The notes beneath the pieces are model-generated. The model saw only the letters and a program-made list of their open reading frames with translations. It was not told the origin of the DNA and made no database searches. From assembly GCA_037179515.1 (NCBI GenBank), contig JAXCGZ010000056.1, positions 1 to 45,000 on the forward strand: a stretch of DNA of 45,000 nt, given 5' to 3'. Positions 28,663 through 41,399 of the stretch are shown one piece after another (positions within the stretch are counted from its first letter, which is position 1; each line of letters begins with the position of its first letter). The translations under genes were made by a program, and so were the position numbers. Origin of the DNA: Halocaridina rubra. Taxonomy: Eukaryota > Arthropoda > Malacostraca > Decapoda > Atyidae.

Positions 28663-28796
28663 ACTGTCATTCTCTTATTTCTGCCATGTCCTTAAACTTC
28701 TACTTTTTTCTTCATCTCAGTGTTTTCTTGGTACCCGGGCCTGATGAGGGCGATTTTCTTGCCTGTCCCGATGTCACACTCATAAGAAAAAGCCGT
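28663..28796 (+). mobile_element. Family B repeat, copy 8 (variant 3' part)
   Basis: CATGTCCTTAAACTTCTAC, GGTACCCGGGCCTGATGAGG, CCCGATGTCACACTCATAA. Confidence 0.77.
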
Positions 28797-28959
28797 GCAA
28801 TTAGGCAAAAAGTTGTTTCATTATTGGTTATTAACGACTAGCCTAATTACCTTCTGGTAGCTTAAAGATTGTAACACATAGCCTTTCCCTGAGTGTAAAT
28901 GGGGGAGATATACATTGTGTTACAGGAGTTTATTGTTGTAAATACTGTTCCATTTATCT

Positions 28960-29158
28960 GTAGTCACGTGGCTCAAGTGGTAGCGTCCGCGACTCTGAGG
29001 CGTCAGGTCGAAAGTTCGCGCCCCGTCACGGTCTGAGGTTAGCAAGGATATGCACTCAGGGTAACGATTACAACTACCAAAACAAGTCCTTTGCAAGAAT
29101 GCAACCGTCCTAGCCCTTGGTAGAAAAGGGAGTCCGTGACGTAAAACCGAGTAAACAA
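28960..29158 (+). mobile_element. tRNA-derived SINE, family A, copy 15, with perfect 16-bp TSD
   Basis: Full length. ACTGTTCCATTTATCT at 28944-28959 and 29159-29174 is a perfect target-site duplication. Confidence 0.93.
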
Positions 29159-29174
29159 ACTGTTCCATTTATCT

Positions 29175-29742
29175 CAGGAATATAGACTACTAAATTAGAA
29201 ATCACTCTAGTTTGATAGAATCTTTGCATGAGGAATGCTAAGTCTTATTACTTATTCTTTAAATATACGCAAAATTACTTTAATTTCTCACATGTCGCAT
29301 TTTATACCGCGCTTTTATCACATCACACGAAAATGTTACTTGTTACTTGTTTGACTGTTGCTAAGTCAGGCTTTTTCGAGTCAATATTCGCGACTCAGAA
29401 AAATAAGCTGCCATGACAATAGTTCACGCTCTACTTTACACTACTTGTCAGTTCCCCGTCGAAAAATCATCTTGTGTTTAGACAAAATGGTATCTTTAAA
29501 ACATCATATATTTCTCACTAAATTTATTGACAAGTCAGCGAAAGCACAAATGCTGACAGACTGTTCATTCTCCCTCAAATTATTTTTAAAAGATATGATC
29601 TCGATGGCGTTTCCTATGAAGCTTTTTCAGTTTATAAGGACGTAAACAGAGGCAATTGCTTTGTTTTGTTTAGCTGTTAATTTTAAAAAGTTATAATGTA
29701 AATATTGTAGACTAAGTTTGATTTTTCAGAATTATTTAATGT
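29175..29742. other. Stretch without a recognised gene
   Basis: A 95-codon plus-strand frame (29358-29645) shows no recognised motif. Confidence 0.35.
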
Positions 29743-29749
29743 AATTCGT

Positions 29750-30092
29750 GAGCCCTGAATGATAGGAGGATGGATGTGAGGGAAGCAAGCGAGCGTGTTA
29801 GGAATAGGAATGAGTGGCGAGCAATTGTGACGCAGCTCTGATGGGCATCTGCTGTTACCACGAGGCTGCATCTTACAGAGGTAGCCCTGTGGCAGGGACA
29901 GTAGGGGAGTTGGCAGTTGTGAAGCGACACAAGTTTTGGAAGAGCCAGGATGTGGCACTCCAGCCGTGCCATCTGAACGGTCGCTAGCTCCCTCGTCATT
30001 GCCCATAGAGCAAGTAATCCCCTTATTGTTTTCTCTTTTTGATGTCGGCTACCCCCCAATTAAAGGGGGAAACAGCCAAGGTAGATAGATAG
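29750..30092 (+). mobile_element. Retroposon, probably 5'-truncated LINE 3' end, (TAGA)n tail
   Basis: Starts with GWMDVREASERVRNRNEWRA and a stop, resembling reverse transcriptase C-terminal tails (RNR-EWR). A ~250-bp 3' UTR follows, containing the short palindrome CCCCAATTAAAGGGG, and the element ends GGTAGATAGATAG. AATTCGT flanks it on both sides (29743-29749, 30093-30099), a possible 7-bp target duplication. Its base composition is clearly more GC-rich than the flanks. Confidence 0.65.
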
Positions 30093-30099
30093 AATTCGT

Positions 30100-31439
30100 C
30101 AAGAACAGCTTATTACCGATTATTACCAGTTTCGTGTGACGTCACTAGCCTAGCCTGTTCCCCCTCGTTATTCTGTTATTTTATATGGCTGGCTTCTTCC
30201 CGCTTCATCTAATAAATAATGAAGTGGAATAAAAACTAGCGCTAGTAACGTGTTATTTACATTCTCAGAAGCACGTTTTCAACTGATGCAAGTTAACCCC
30301 AACTGCAGAATTTGGACCTATAAAAATTTCAGGTTCCCCTTCTCCATAATACCCGCGAGAAACCTTGAGGACATCTGCTCTATAAACTTGAATAATTTTA
30401 TGATAGTAAATTATTTATACAAGTTTAAAATCCGTTGACAGTATTCAGCAAGTTATTTTGATGAAGATTAGTTCATGAGAGTTAATCGTTAGCATGCGGT
30501 ACAATTAAAAAAAAGAGTAGTGAAAAAAGCAATGAGTAAAAGAGAAAAAATAAAAATAAAAGAAAATTGTACAATGGATAATGACTTCAGGATCCATTCC
30601 TTTCAGAACTCAAGAGACAGGCAGCAACAACAGCACACGATGATTGCAATTGCCCATTACTAAAATGACTATACTCGTTCATAAGTACTACGTACACAAG
30701 GGTGATATTAGCCTGTCTCTACATATAGACGGACTTTTATAAAATTGTAAGTTGAATGTATAATAATATTTAATAAAAAAAAATAGGCTATTAATATACA
30801 AGTAAGACGGAAAAAATAACTAAAAGAAATAACTTTAATAAAATTAGGCTGATAATATACATGATGATGGCGTGTAAGTTCCGTAGAGATTAGTTCGAAT
30901 TTTGCCACCGAGAGACAAGATATTCTATATTGAAGGATGAAGGGATTAGCTTTGATCGCCATCTTAAAAGTGTCTTTTATTTATTTATTAATTTTTATTG
31001 TTGGTTTTCATAGACATTTTTTTTTATTAAATTATCAACATACATAAGTTTTCTTTTAAAAACTGTAAATTTAAATACTATTTTAGTATTTATCTTATAT
31101 ATATATTATCTAGAAAACTACTTGATGGAGAACTGAACATTTTACAGTAAGAAATCTTTCATATATGACCAGTAGCGAGTCAAGTCTCGGTGAATTCCCT
31201 GAGATCGGGCTTGAAAGGGGTGACACAGCATGGTTGAAAAAAGAAAAAAAGGCTTTTAGACCGTTCTGTAATTTCATAATATTTTCTACAGTGTAACGCT
31301 ACATTCCGAGTTCGCTTCACGATAAATAGAGTAAAATGAATAACGTCACACTAAGGCGTCAAAATAACAGCCTTCTGGAGACTTATAATAATTAAGTTTG
31401 CTTTAAATAGTTCAGTTAGCCTTGAAAATTGGGTGTTGC
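30100..31439. other. AT-rich stretch without a recognised gene
   Basis: No domain, exon or repeat family was recognised. Confidence 0.4.
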
Positions 31440-31469
31440 AATATTATTATTATTATTATTATTATTATG

Positions 31470-31514
<45 letters not shown>

Positions 31515-31515
31515 G

Positions 31516-31565
<50 letters not shown>
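31440..31565. repeat. (ATT)n microsatellite
   Basis: About 40 units with GTT and TTT interruptions. Confidence 0.95.
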
Positions 31566-31789
31566 TAACCTGGTCTTTGACGTAGGGCCATTCTGATGGG
31601 GTTCTCCTTACGTCATTATATTTGCCACTTAGCTTATCTCGCACTTATCGTTCCGCCAATGGGATTCATTGAGTCACTTGTGAGAACTGTCGTCCCACGC
31701 TGAAGAAATTGTCCTTTGAAATGCATTGTGCTCAACGTAACCCAAGTCTTGTGCTTGAAGATCTCACTTGCATAACTATAAATATAGTG

Positions 31790-31823
31790 TTTGCCAATGG
31801 CATGGAGGCATGCCTTTGGCAAA
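31790..31823. repeat. Short hairpin
   Basis: TTTGCCAATGGCATG and GCATGCCTTTGGCAAA pair at 14 of about 16 positions around a 3-4-base loop. Confidence 0.6.
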
Positions 31824-31885
31824 GAGAATGTGAAATGTCGCATGACTTTGTGTATGTATGTATGTGTATTTGTGTGTATATTACC

Positions 31886-31960
31886 TCTGAAAATGAGTAG
31901 ATAAATATAATCGCAAGCGCTTAGGTACTCCATTGTCTTTTTTTTTCTTCTGCGTTCTCA
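31886..31960. repeat. Dispersed repeat fragment (family F), second copy
   Basis: GCAAGCGCTTAGGTACTCC and the preceding (GTAT)-rich sequence resemble 19560-19935. Confidence 0.45.
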
Positions 31961-32178
31961 TAATAAAAATATATCCTTGCGTGTCATGTGTTACATCTAA
32001 GTTGCACGTATTCAGGTCAATACGTCCATGAGTGAGTGCGAACGAGTGTGTCAAAACTCACATTTATCTATTATGAATGTTTACTTTTGCCGATGGGTCA
32101 AAAGCAAAGGATAATGAAAAATGGTTGGAGCAGTTCCAAAGAGAGACATTCATCATAACTTCGTCATAGAGCAACATT

Positions 32179-32179
<1 letters not shown>

Positions 32180-32273
<94 letters not shown>
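32180..32273. repeat. (CT)n microsatellite
   Basis: About 47 CT units; a (GA)n tract of equal length follows 137 bp later. Confidence 0.96.
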
Positions 32274-32276
<3 letters not shown>

Positions 32277-32407
32277 ATGACTAGGTATGTTTGTTTTATG
32301 TTAGTGTTATCTTATGCTTCTATATTTGGTAAGTGTCCGTCTTTGTTAGTTCTTATTTGTGAACTTGCCAAATATAATATGCTCATACATCATGGACGCT
32401 GTGGTTT

Positions 32408-32507
<100 letters not shown>

Positions 32508-32872
32508 GACAAGTAGGTGGCCTGGCTTCGATCTGAAAGCTTCACAATTGTCCAGATTTCTCAAGAACATTTATTTCCATTGTAGTGACATATTTGTTAC
32601 ATCTATTTATTACTAACAAAGAGGCACAAACGTTCCCTTGTAATATGCTGACCGTGAAGAAGAAGAAGAAGAAAAACGTTTGAAAGATAACATTGTAGTT
32701 TCGTGTCCTATGTCATTGAGGTGTCTTGAAATTGGATAATGGTCTTGGTTTCTATAGCAGCACAAATTGGAGCCAATAGGTATAGAGTGATAGTGGCATT
32801 GATATGGAGAGGATAGCTTGACTTGAACCTTTAACCCTTGATATATTAATGATCATTCAGTGTCTGTCCAAT

Positions 32873-33070
32873 CACGTAGTCACCGTGGCAAAATGGTAGC
32901 GTCTGCGACTCTGAGGCGGCAGGTCGAGGGTTCGCGCCCCGCCACGGACTGAGGTTAGTAATTGCATACACTCAGGGTAACGATTACACCTGCCAAAACA
33001 AGTCCTTCGTAAGAAGGCAGCCGTCCTGGCCCTTAAGTAGAAAAGGGAGTTCGTGACGTAAAACCGAATC
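32873..33070 (+). mobile_element. tRNA-derived SINE, family A, copy 16, with perfect 15-bp TSD
   Basis: Full length, with A-box variant TGGCAAAATGG. CAGTGTCTGTCCAAT flanks it at 32858-32872 and 33071-33085. Confidence 0.93.
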
Positions 33071-33400
33071 CAGTGTCTGTCCAATATCTTCTCATCAGAG
33101 TATACCCTGGTGTTCAGTATTATTCCCTTTTCAAGGTGGAGAGATATCGGGTCCGGAAAATTGGTCGCAAGCATTTTTGCCATAGGTAGTTTCGCCATAT
33201 AGGAATATTAGCAGTGAGATACATTCGTTGTATATACATATTTAGGTTAGGTTAGATTAGGTTTGTTGATGAATTTGCCAGAAGTTGCCATTTTAAGGGA
33301 ACATCGAATGTTTTTTATTTTTTATTTTTACTTACGGCGAATTTTCCGATACTGTGAATCTTTCTTATGGCAATATTGTGCACGGTGAAAGTTCTTAGAA

Positions 33401-34509
<1,109 letters not shown>

Positions 34510-34776
34510 GGCCCAAAATATTTTTATTTTTCCCAATTTTCTTGGCAATATTTTGGTGTCCTTTTAACCTGCCGACTTTTCTTCGAAGCATAGTGAATGT
34601 TGCGATTTTTTTTTTCTCAGTTCAAGGAGTGTTCACAGCAGTGACACAAAATGAAATAAATAAATAAATAGAAAATATAAAAATGAATAATAATATAAAA
34701 AACTACAACGCTGTTGTAACCATAAGCTCAAATACATAAAAACTTCCGTTTGTTCTTCGTTTACTGATTTTCATAA

Positions 34777-34866
34777 GTTGCATTCACTCAGGGTAACGCT
34801 CACCTTGGCAAGAAGACACCGCCCTAACCCTTAGTAGAAAAGGGGAATCCGTGACGTAAAACCGAT
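34777..34866 (+). mobile_element. tRNA-derived SINE, family A, copy 17 (3' half)
   Basis: GCATTCACTCAGGGTAACGC to CCGTGACGTAAAACCGATC. The central part is shortened. Confidence 0.78.
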
Positions 34867-34979
34867 CTTATCACATTCCCGATATCTCTTAACATATGAG
34901 TTAGATCTTCCCTCCCCGATAACAACTGAAAGCACGTTGACCTGGAAAGAGCGAGCTCAAAGCATTTGCATTTAATATT

Positions 34980-35041
<62 letters not shown>
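34980..35041. repeat. (TA)n microsatellite
   Basis: About 30 TA units. Confidence 0.96.
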
Positions 35042-35043
<2 letters not shown>

Positions 35044-35204
35044 GTATATACTTTTTTAATACCTTATTTCTGTGACCGATATTGCAACTGTTTATTTATT
35101 AAGAAGGTAAATGTAAAGGTATATATTAAATGCCATTGTACTAGACTGCATTATGACCTTTATTATAAATATTGTAATTAACACATTCTGAATGTATGAA
35201 AGGA

Positions 35205-35309
<105 letters not shown>

Positions 35310-35429
35310 ATTAATGGATATGGTGAGGAAGGACATGAGAGGTTGTGCGGTGTGACGGCGGAGGACGCATGGGATATGGTGATATGGAGACAATTGATCC
35401 TCTGTGGCGACCCCTGGCTGGAGAAGCCG

Positions 35430-35430
<1 letters not shown>

Positions 35431-35521
<91 letters not shown>
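35431..35521. repeat. (TA)n microsatellite
   Basis: About 45 TA units. Confidence 0.96.
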
Positions 35522-35523
<2 letters not shown>

Positions 35524-35529
35524 TGTATA

Positions 35530-36520
35530 TATATGTAAACTTATTAGCGATCGTAGTCCAGAAGAGACCTGGAAATAGTGTATTATAGTGCTGAATGATA
35601 CAGGTCATGATGAGTTTACTTACAAACTCTATGCAAATTTCTCGGGTCTTTTACTGGTCACCACAATATAAGCTTTAACTAAGTAGGCGCCAAAAGGTCG
35701 CACATATTAACCCCCAGCTGAATATATTGTAAAAAAAAAAAGTGTAATCTTGTCACCGACTAATTTTCGCGACTTTACATTAATCATTTGCAATTCAGAA
35801 ACTACATGAACCTATCCTGTGGCTTGAGACTTATTAAGAGACAGGATTATCGGGGTTTTACAGAGATAGTATATACTCGTATTATATGTAATGTTTTACT
35901 ATTTCTAGAGGATTTTATTTGGTTCATTTACATATTTATATACGATTACGGAGTTCAAGATTTTTTTTTTTTATATCTAGTAAGACAAAAGTGTAAAATG
36001 GTAAAGTCATTCTGAACAGTTCGGAACTAAACTTGACGTTCCTTCAGCAAACTTTAAAGAGTCTGACACGTTCAGCTACATATGAGAAAGGTAGACTTGT
36101 CTGAACTGGAGAATATACTCGAGTTTACTGATCTATCATTGAATATAAGAATAAGATTGCAACAGCCATTCATATTGCAAGAGAGATGAAGAAGGATACT
36201 GCAATATTCTCATAGCATGGTATGGCATTGTAAAGTTTGGCACTCATAGTAAAAAAAGGAGTATGTGAGAGGGCCACTGTCGTTGAAGCTGAATTTGCAC
36301 TTGTCATTTATTTTTTTCCGAGAATTTTTTTTTTTTTCACCCACTTTGCTTAAGCGCAATACAAGATCATTATGCTCTGGTGATATAAATCAGGTCATGC
36401 GTCTAATTCGATCTCTCTATCAATTAGTTCCTTGCTTTGGTATGTAAAAAAATATTCAAACTGGACTTCACACAGCCTTTGTATCCAGAAATATTTTATT
36501 TTCATTTATCTGCATTATAT
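35530..36520. other. Stretch without a recognised gene
   Basis: AT-rich. No family, exon or long repeat seen. Confidence 0.4.
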
Positions 36521-36536
36521 ACTGAATTAGGATAAA

Positions 36537-36739
36537 CTGTGGTCGCCGTGGCAAAGTGGTAGTGTCCTTGACTTTGAGGCGTCATGTCAAGGCTTTGCTG
36601 TTCACCACGGTCTGAGGTTAGAAGGAGCTCTCACTTAGGGTAACGATCACGCCTGCCAATACCAAAGCCCTTCACAGGAAGGTACCATCCTAACCCTTTG
36701 TAGAAAAGGAATCCGTGACGTAAAACCGATCACCCATCC
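36537..36739 (+). mobile_element. tRNA-derived SINE, family A, copy 18 (old subfamily), with TSD
   Basis: The head reads TCGCCGTGGCAAAGTGGTAG, and the B box is degraded (AAGGCTTTGCTG). The 3' end is CCGTGACGTAAAACCGATC. ACTGAATTAGGATAAA (36521) and ACTGAATTAGGGTAAA (36740) match at 15 of 16 positions. Confidence 0.88.
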
Positions 36740-36778
36740 ACTGAATTAGGGTAAATTAGAACAGGATATACTCCAATC

Positions 36779-36780
<2 letters not shown>

Positions 36781-36870
<90 letters not shown>
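36781..36870. repeat. (TA)n microsatellite
   Basis: About 45 TA units. A run of 10 G follows at 36892. Confidence 0.96.
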
Positions 36871-36873
<3 letters not shown>

Positions 36874-37126
36874 CTCATTCCCATTTGTAAGGGGGGGGGG
36901 GCTGACCGAACCAAGAAACACGGACTCACCACGATCCACACCTACCTTAAACTACTCCTCCTAGCTCCTTTAGGATAAAAGACTTTCGACGTTTCCCTCC
37001 TACCACCTTGCTTGGGTCACCCACAAGCTAGGTGGACAAGGATGTTCTATTCTAATCGTACTTTCTATATCCCCTAAAACAGCTCGACTCATGAAATCAA
37101 TATAAATCACAAAGGATAATTTAACC

Positions 37127-37290
37127 CCGGTACGTCACAGACCTCTTTTTCTACCAAGGGCTAAGACGATGGCGTGGCAAGTGCGAGCGTTACCCTGAGT
37201 GAATGCCCTTTCTAACTTCAAACTGTGGCGGGCCACGAACCCAGGACATGAATCAAACTCGCGAGTGCTACCATTTTGCCACGGCGCATC
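37127..37290 (-). mobile_element. tRNA-derived SINE, family A, copy 19 (old subfamily)
   Basis: CGGTACGTCACAGACC to CTACCATTTTGCCACGGCG. It lacks part of the body between GGGCTAAGACG and GCGTTACCCTGAG. The A box corresponds to the TGGCAAAATGG variant. Confidence 0.8.
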
Positions 37291-37516
37291 AAGATATGAA
37301 CTGTAAATTATTCCTAGAAATAAAATGGCGTTCTGAACATCTGGTTCCAAAACGGAATATAAACTTACGGATAACATATACAGAATTGTTTAAGAAGCCA
37401 ATTGAGAAAAGATTAAAATGTCATATACAGTTGTGAAGTTCTTGGGAATTTACGAGATGCTGTCTTGACTCCTGTTTTACATAAACTTATAATTATTATT
37501 GGTGTTTCAGCATCCC

Positions 37517-37590
<74 letters not shown>

Positions 37591-37617
37591 GTTTTATTAT
37601 TATTATTATTATAATAA

Positions 37618-37708
<91 letters not shown>

Positions 37709-37781
37709 GTAGTAGTGGTAGTAGCAAAATTAGGATGACTATTAAGTACTTAGTAGTAGTAGTAGTAGTAGTAGTAGTAAT
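37517..37781. repeat. (ATT)n followed by (GTA)n microsatellite
   Basis: ATT units to 37707 with ATTTTT and GTTTT interruptions, then a (TAG)n array from 37707 to 37792 with gaps. Confidence 0.94.
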
Positions 37782-37792
37782 AGGAGTAGTAG

Positions 37793-38414
<622 letters not shown>

Positions 38415-38867
38415 CCTTTTTATATTGCTATAAATCCCCATTCGCACAGTAATGGACATAAACAGGTCGCAGCTTAAACCAGATAATAAAAACTAGATAA
38501 GGTTAACAATAAAAATTTTTGATGTCTGTTGCCCATGCCAGTTAGTATTTCAACTCTCCTCCTGAAATTGCGCCTCAGAAATTTTGCCTACAGCCAAGCA
38601 ATTCCTGGAATTGCTGTAATTGGATCTTCTTCTATTTTTGGTTTACTAAAGTTCACCAGCTGCTGTTGTTCGTGATGTCTGCACTTATTTTATCTCGGTA
38701 GCAACTTGCCTTTGTGATTGCGACTCGAATGAAGATAATTTTGAATTAATACCAAATTGTTGATTTCCAGATTGCTGACTCGTATTCAGATCAATCCACC
38801 TAACCTAATCTTACCTAAATAAAACCTTGCGATTACCTGTATGTACTATATTGATAATAAATTCAGA

Positions 38868-39191
38868 TTAGATGTCGGCAATATGGGAATCGACAAACTG
38901 GGAATCTTCAATATGGGAATTTTCAATATGGGAACCGGCAAATTGGGAATCTTCAATATGGGAACCGTTGACCTGGAACGCTACTGTCAGTTTTAGCATA
39001 TATTGAGTTTCTTCCTGAATGATATCATACTCTGGACCACTCAGATTCATTGTTAGTTTTTTTTTGTTTTTTTGCTTATGAAGCAAGATTTTCAAATGCT
39101 TGGTATTTTCAGACATTTTGCTTAATAATTTTAAGAACTCAACAGCTCCTCTTTCTGTTTCTCCACTATTTGACTCCATCTTCTTCATCAA
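38868..39191 (-). CDS. Uncharacterised open frame ending in a 15-bp (5-residue) repeat
   Basis: A 107-codon frame. The first ~75 residues are charged and not recognised (GAVEFLKLLSKMSENTKHLK). The last ~30 are a five-residue repeat of the form GSHIE / DSQFA / GSHIE / NSHIE / DSQFV / DSHIA. The repeat resembles the spacing of pentapeptide-repeat proteins but has only about six units. There is an upstream in-frame stop, no splice evidence, and no known family. It may be a chance frame over a minisatellite. Confidence 0.22.
   Translation of the reverse strand: MMKKMESNSGETERGAVEFLKLLSKMSENTKHLKILLHKQKNKKKLTMNLSGPEYDIIQEETQYMLKLTVAFQVNGSHIEDSQFAGSHIENSHIEDSQFVDSHIADI
38876..38980. repeat. Minisatellite, 15-bp unit
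   Basis: About seven units of the type TTCAATATGGGAATC, varying at the first and last positions. Confidence 0.9.
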
Positions 39192-39229
39192 CTTTATTTG
39201 CCCGCATTGATATGGGGTCGCTGTTTTTG

Positions 39230-39910
39230 AAGAGCCACCTCCATTTGCCTCTGTCTCCTGTCATGTTGGTATCCTGGCCCTTCACTTTCATATCCACTGC
39301 CATTCAGAGTTTTCTACCTTTTCTTGGGTCTTCCTCTCCTGCCTCTGTCTTCTGGCATGTTGGTATCCAGGCCCTTCACTTTCATATCCACTGCTACACA
39401 ATCTTTCCACCTTGTCTTGGGTCTTCCTCTCCTGCCTCTATCTCCTGTCATGTTGGTACCCAGGCCCTTCACTTTCATATCCACTGCTATGCAGAGTTTT
39501 CTAACTTTTCTTGGGTCTTCCTATCCTGCCTCTGTCTCCTGTCATGTTGGTATCCAGGCCCTTCATTTTCATATCCATTGCTACACAATCTTTCCACATT
39601 GTCTTGGATCTTCCTCTCCTGTCTTTATCTCCTGTCATTTTGGTATCCAGGCCCTACATTTTCATATCCATTGCTACACAGTCTTTCCACCTTGTCTTGG
39701 GTCTTCCTCTCCTGCCTCTGTCTCCTGTCATATTGGTATCCTAGCCTTTTACTTTTATATCCGCTGCTATGCAAACTTTCCACTTTTTCTTGGGTCTTCC
39801 TCTCCTGTCTCTGTCTCCTGTCATGTTGGTATCCAGTCTCTTCACCTTCATATCCGCTGCTATGCGAGCTTTCTGCCTTGTTTTGAGTCTTCCTCTCCTT
39901 CTTCCCTGAA
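39230..39910. repeat. Minisatellite, ~93-bp unit, 7 copies
   Basis: The CATGTTGGTATCC-type landmark recurs at 39262, 39356, 39449, 39543, 39636, 39729 and 39822 (periods 94, 93, 94, 93, 93, 93). The + strand is pyrimidine-rich. All three plus frames are open for long distances because the unit lacks stops; the longest (39050-39886, 278 codons) crosses the whole array. Confidence 0.93.
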
Positions 39911-39992
39911 CTTCCTTATCCAGTGCTCTTTTCTCGTCACTTTCATCACTCTCTTACCACTTGACTCATTAACGTATACAAAGTAGCAGCTG

Positions 39993-40433
39993 ATGCATAT
40001 AAACGCAATCTGTCAATCAACGCATCAAAATATATACGTCACCCTGACCTTGCATCGTATGACGACTGATTCGCGGATGAATCAGACGCAAAAAGATGTA
40101 CAGGAGTTTATAGAACAGATAAATATTTATCTTCATACTCAGATTTACGGTCATTTCTTTAACATGTGTTATCGTAAAAAAAATGGGAATTTTGACGTCA
40201 CTGTCAAGGAGATGGGAAAGCGACCTCTTAAGTTTATATCTAAAAATGGCACCATAAGCAACGTTGGTGTGTTGTTTAAAAAAACTACAAAAAATAAAGG
40301 ATCTCCCAATTCTCCCAATTTGAACAACCAAGACTGTTATTTATCATACAATGGACTTTGCTTAAGGCCTGATATGCAGAGGAAAACCTCACGAATATTT
40401 GTAAAGTGTTTGTCCACACATCTTCTGAATTAA
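39993..40433 (+). CDS. Uncharacterised open frame of up to 146 codons
   Basis: A mostly hydrophilic, mixed-composition frame. A more likely start is the internal Met before TTDSRMNQTQKDVQEFIEQI. The middle reads KEMGKRPLKFISKNGTISNV. No domain was recognised, and no signal peptide or membrane segment seen. It could be a decayed exon, part of a transposon, or chance. Confidence 0.22.
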   Translation: MHINAICQSTHQNIYVTLTLHRMTTDSRMNQTQKDVQEFIEQINIYLHTQIYGHFFNMCYRKKNGNFDVTVKEMGKRPLKFISKNGTISNVGVLFKKTTKNKGSPNSPNLNNQDCYLSYNGLCLRPDMQRKTSRIFVKCLSTHLLN

Positions 40434-40817
<384 letters not shown>

Positions 40818-40825
40818 CAAATTGC

Positions 40826-41060
40826 CCACATCAGGCCTGGGCACAAAAAAAAAAAATAATAATAGTAATAAAAAGCAGAGAGCTACATAGATTAGGAGTG
40901 TTGTGATTAGTCAGATGTCAAGAAATAGTGGGAGATGTGTAACGAATGCGCCAGAATATCCAGTGTAGATGCAGGCATAGAAAAAAAAATCGTAACTGAA
41001 AGAAGCCCTAAAATCGAGCTGTCCTGGCCAGTCCTATTTAAGGGCATCTAGCCTTAATAC
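40826..41060 (-). mobile_element. Family B dispersed repeat, copy 9
   Basis: Reverse orientation. CATCAGGCCTGGGCAC starts the 3' side, then AGTCAGATGTCAAG, GATGTGTAACGAATGC, GCATAGAAAAA and GAGCTGTCCTGGCCAGTCC. The 5' end is diverged. Confidence 0.8.
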
Positions 41061-41111
41061 CCAAGTTCAAACCTGTCAATGTGTCCACCCCTATTTATAT
41101 AGGGACTAATT

Positions 41112-41118
<7 letters not shown>

Positions 41119-41197
<79 letters not shown>
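41119..41197. repeat. (TA)n microsatellite, ~140 bp upstream of the MFSD6-like start
   Basis: About 39 TA units; the last long microsatellite before the gene. Confidence 0.96.
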
Positions 41198-41200
<3 letters not shown>

Positions 41201-41335
41201 GCACACTGTTAAATTAGTACTTTGTTTTCTTTTCAGCCTTATTTATACATACAGTACCTCTTTTTCAGAGCAGAAGGTCTGTGAAGAACAATCCTTGGCT
41301 GTTGGGCGTAAATCGTTGTACAGTACACCACCGAA

Positions 41336-41399
41336 ATGGCTATAAAGATAAATAAAAAGCTGCTACCACTAAAAGTGCACTACTTTCTTAAATACGGTG
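41336..41399 (+). CDS. MFSD6: MFSD6-like coding exon 1
   Basis: Encodes 21 residues plus one base, ending in the first half of TM1 (VHYFLKYG). The donor is GTAAGT. The family-typical start INKKLLPLK supports this ATG. The intron is 186 bp. Confidence 0.88.

Noticed and set aside
39050..39886. 278-codon plus-strand frame as a protein gene
   Set aside because: It crosses a tandem array whose unit has no stop in any plus frame. Equivalent frames exist in the other phases, and 94-bp units shift the reading between copies.
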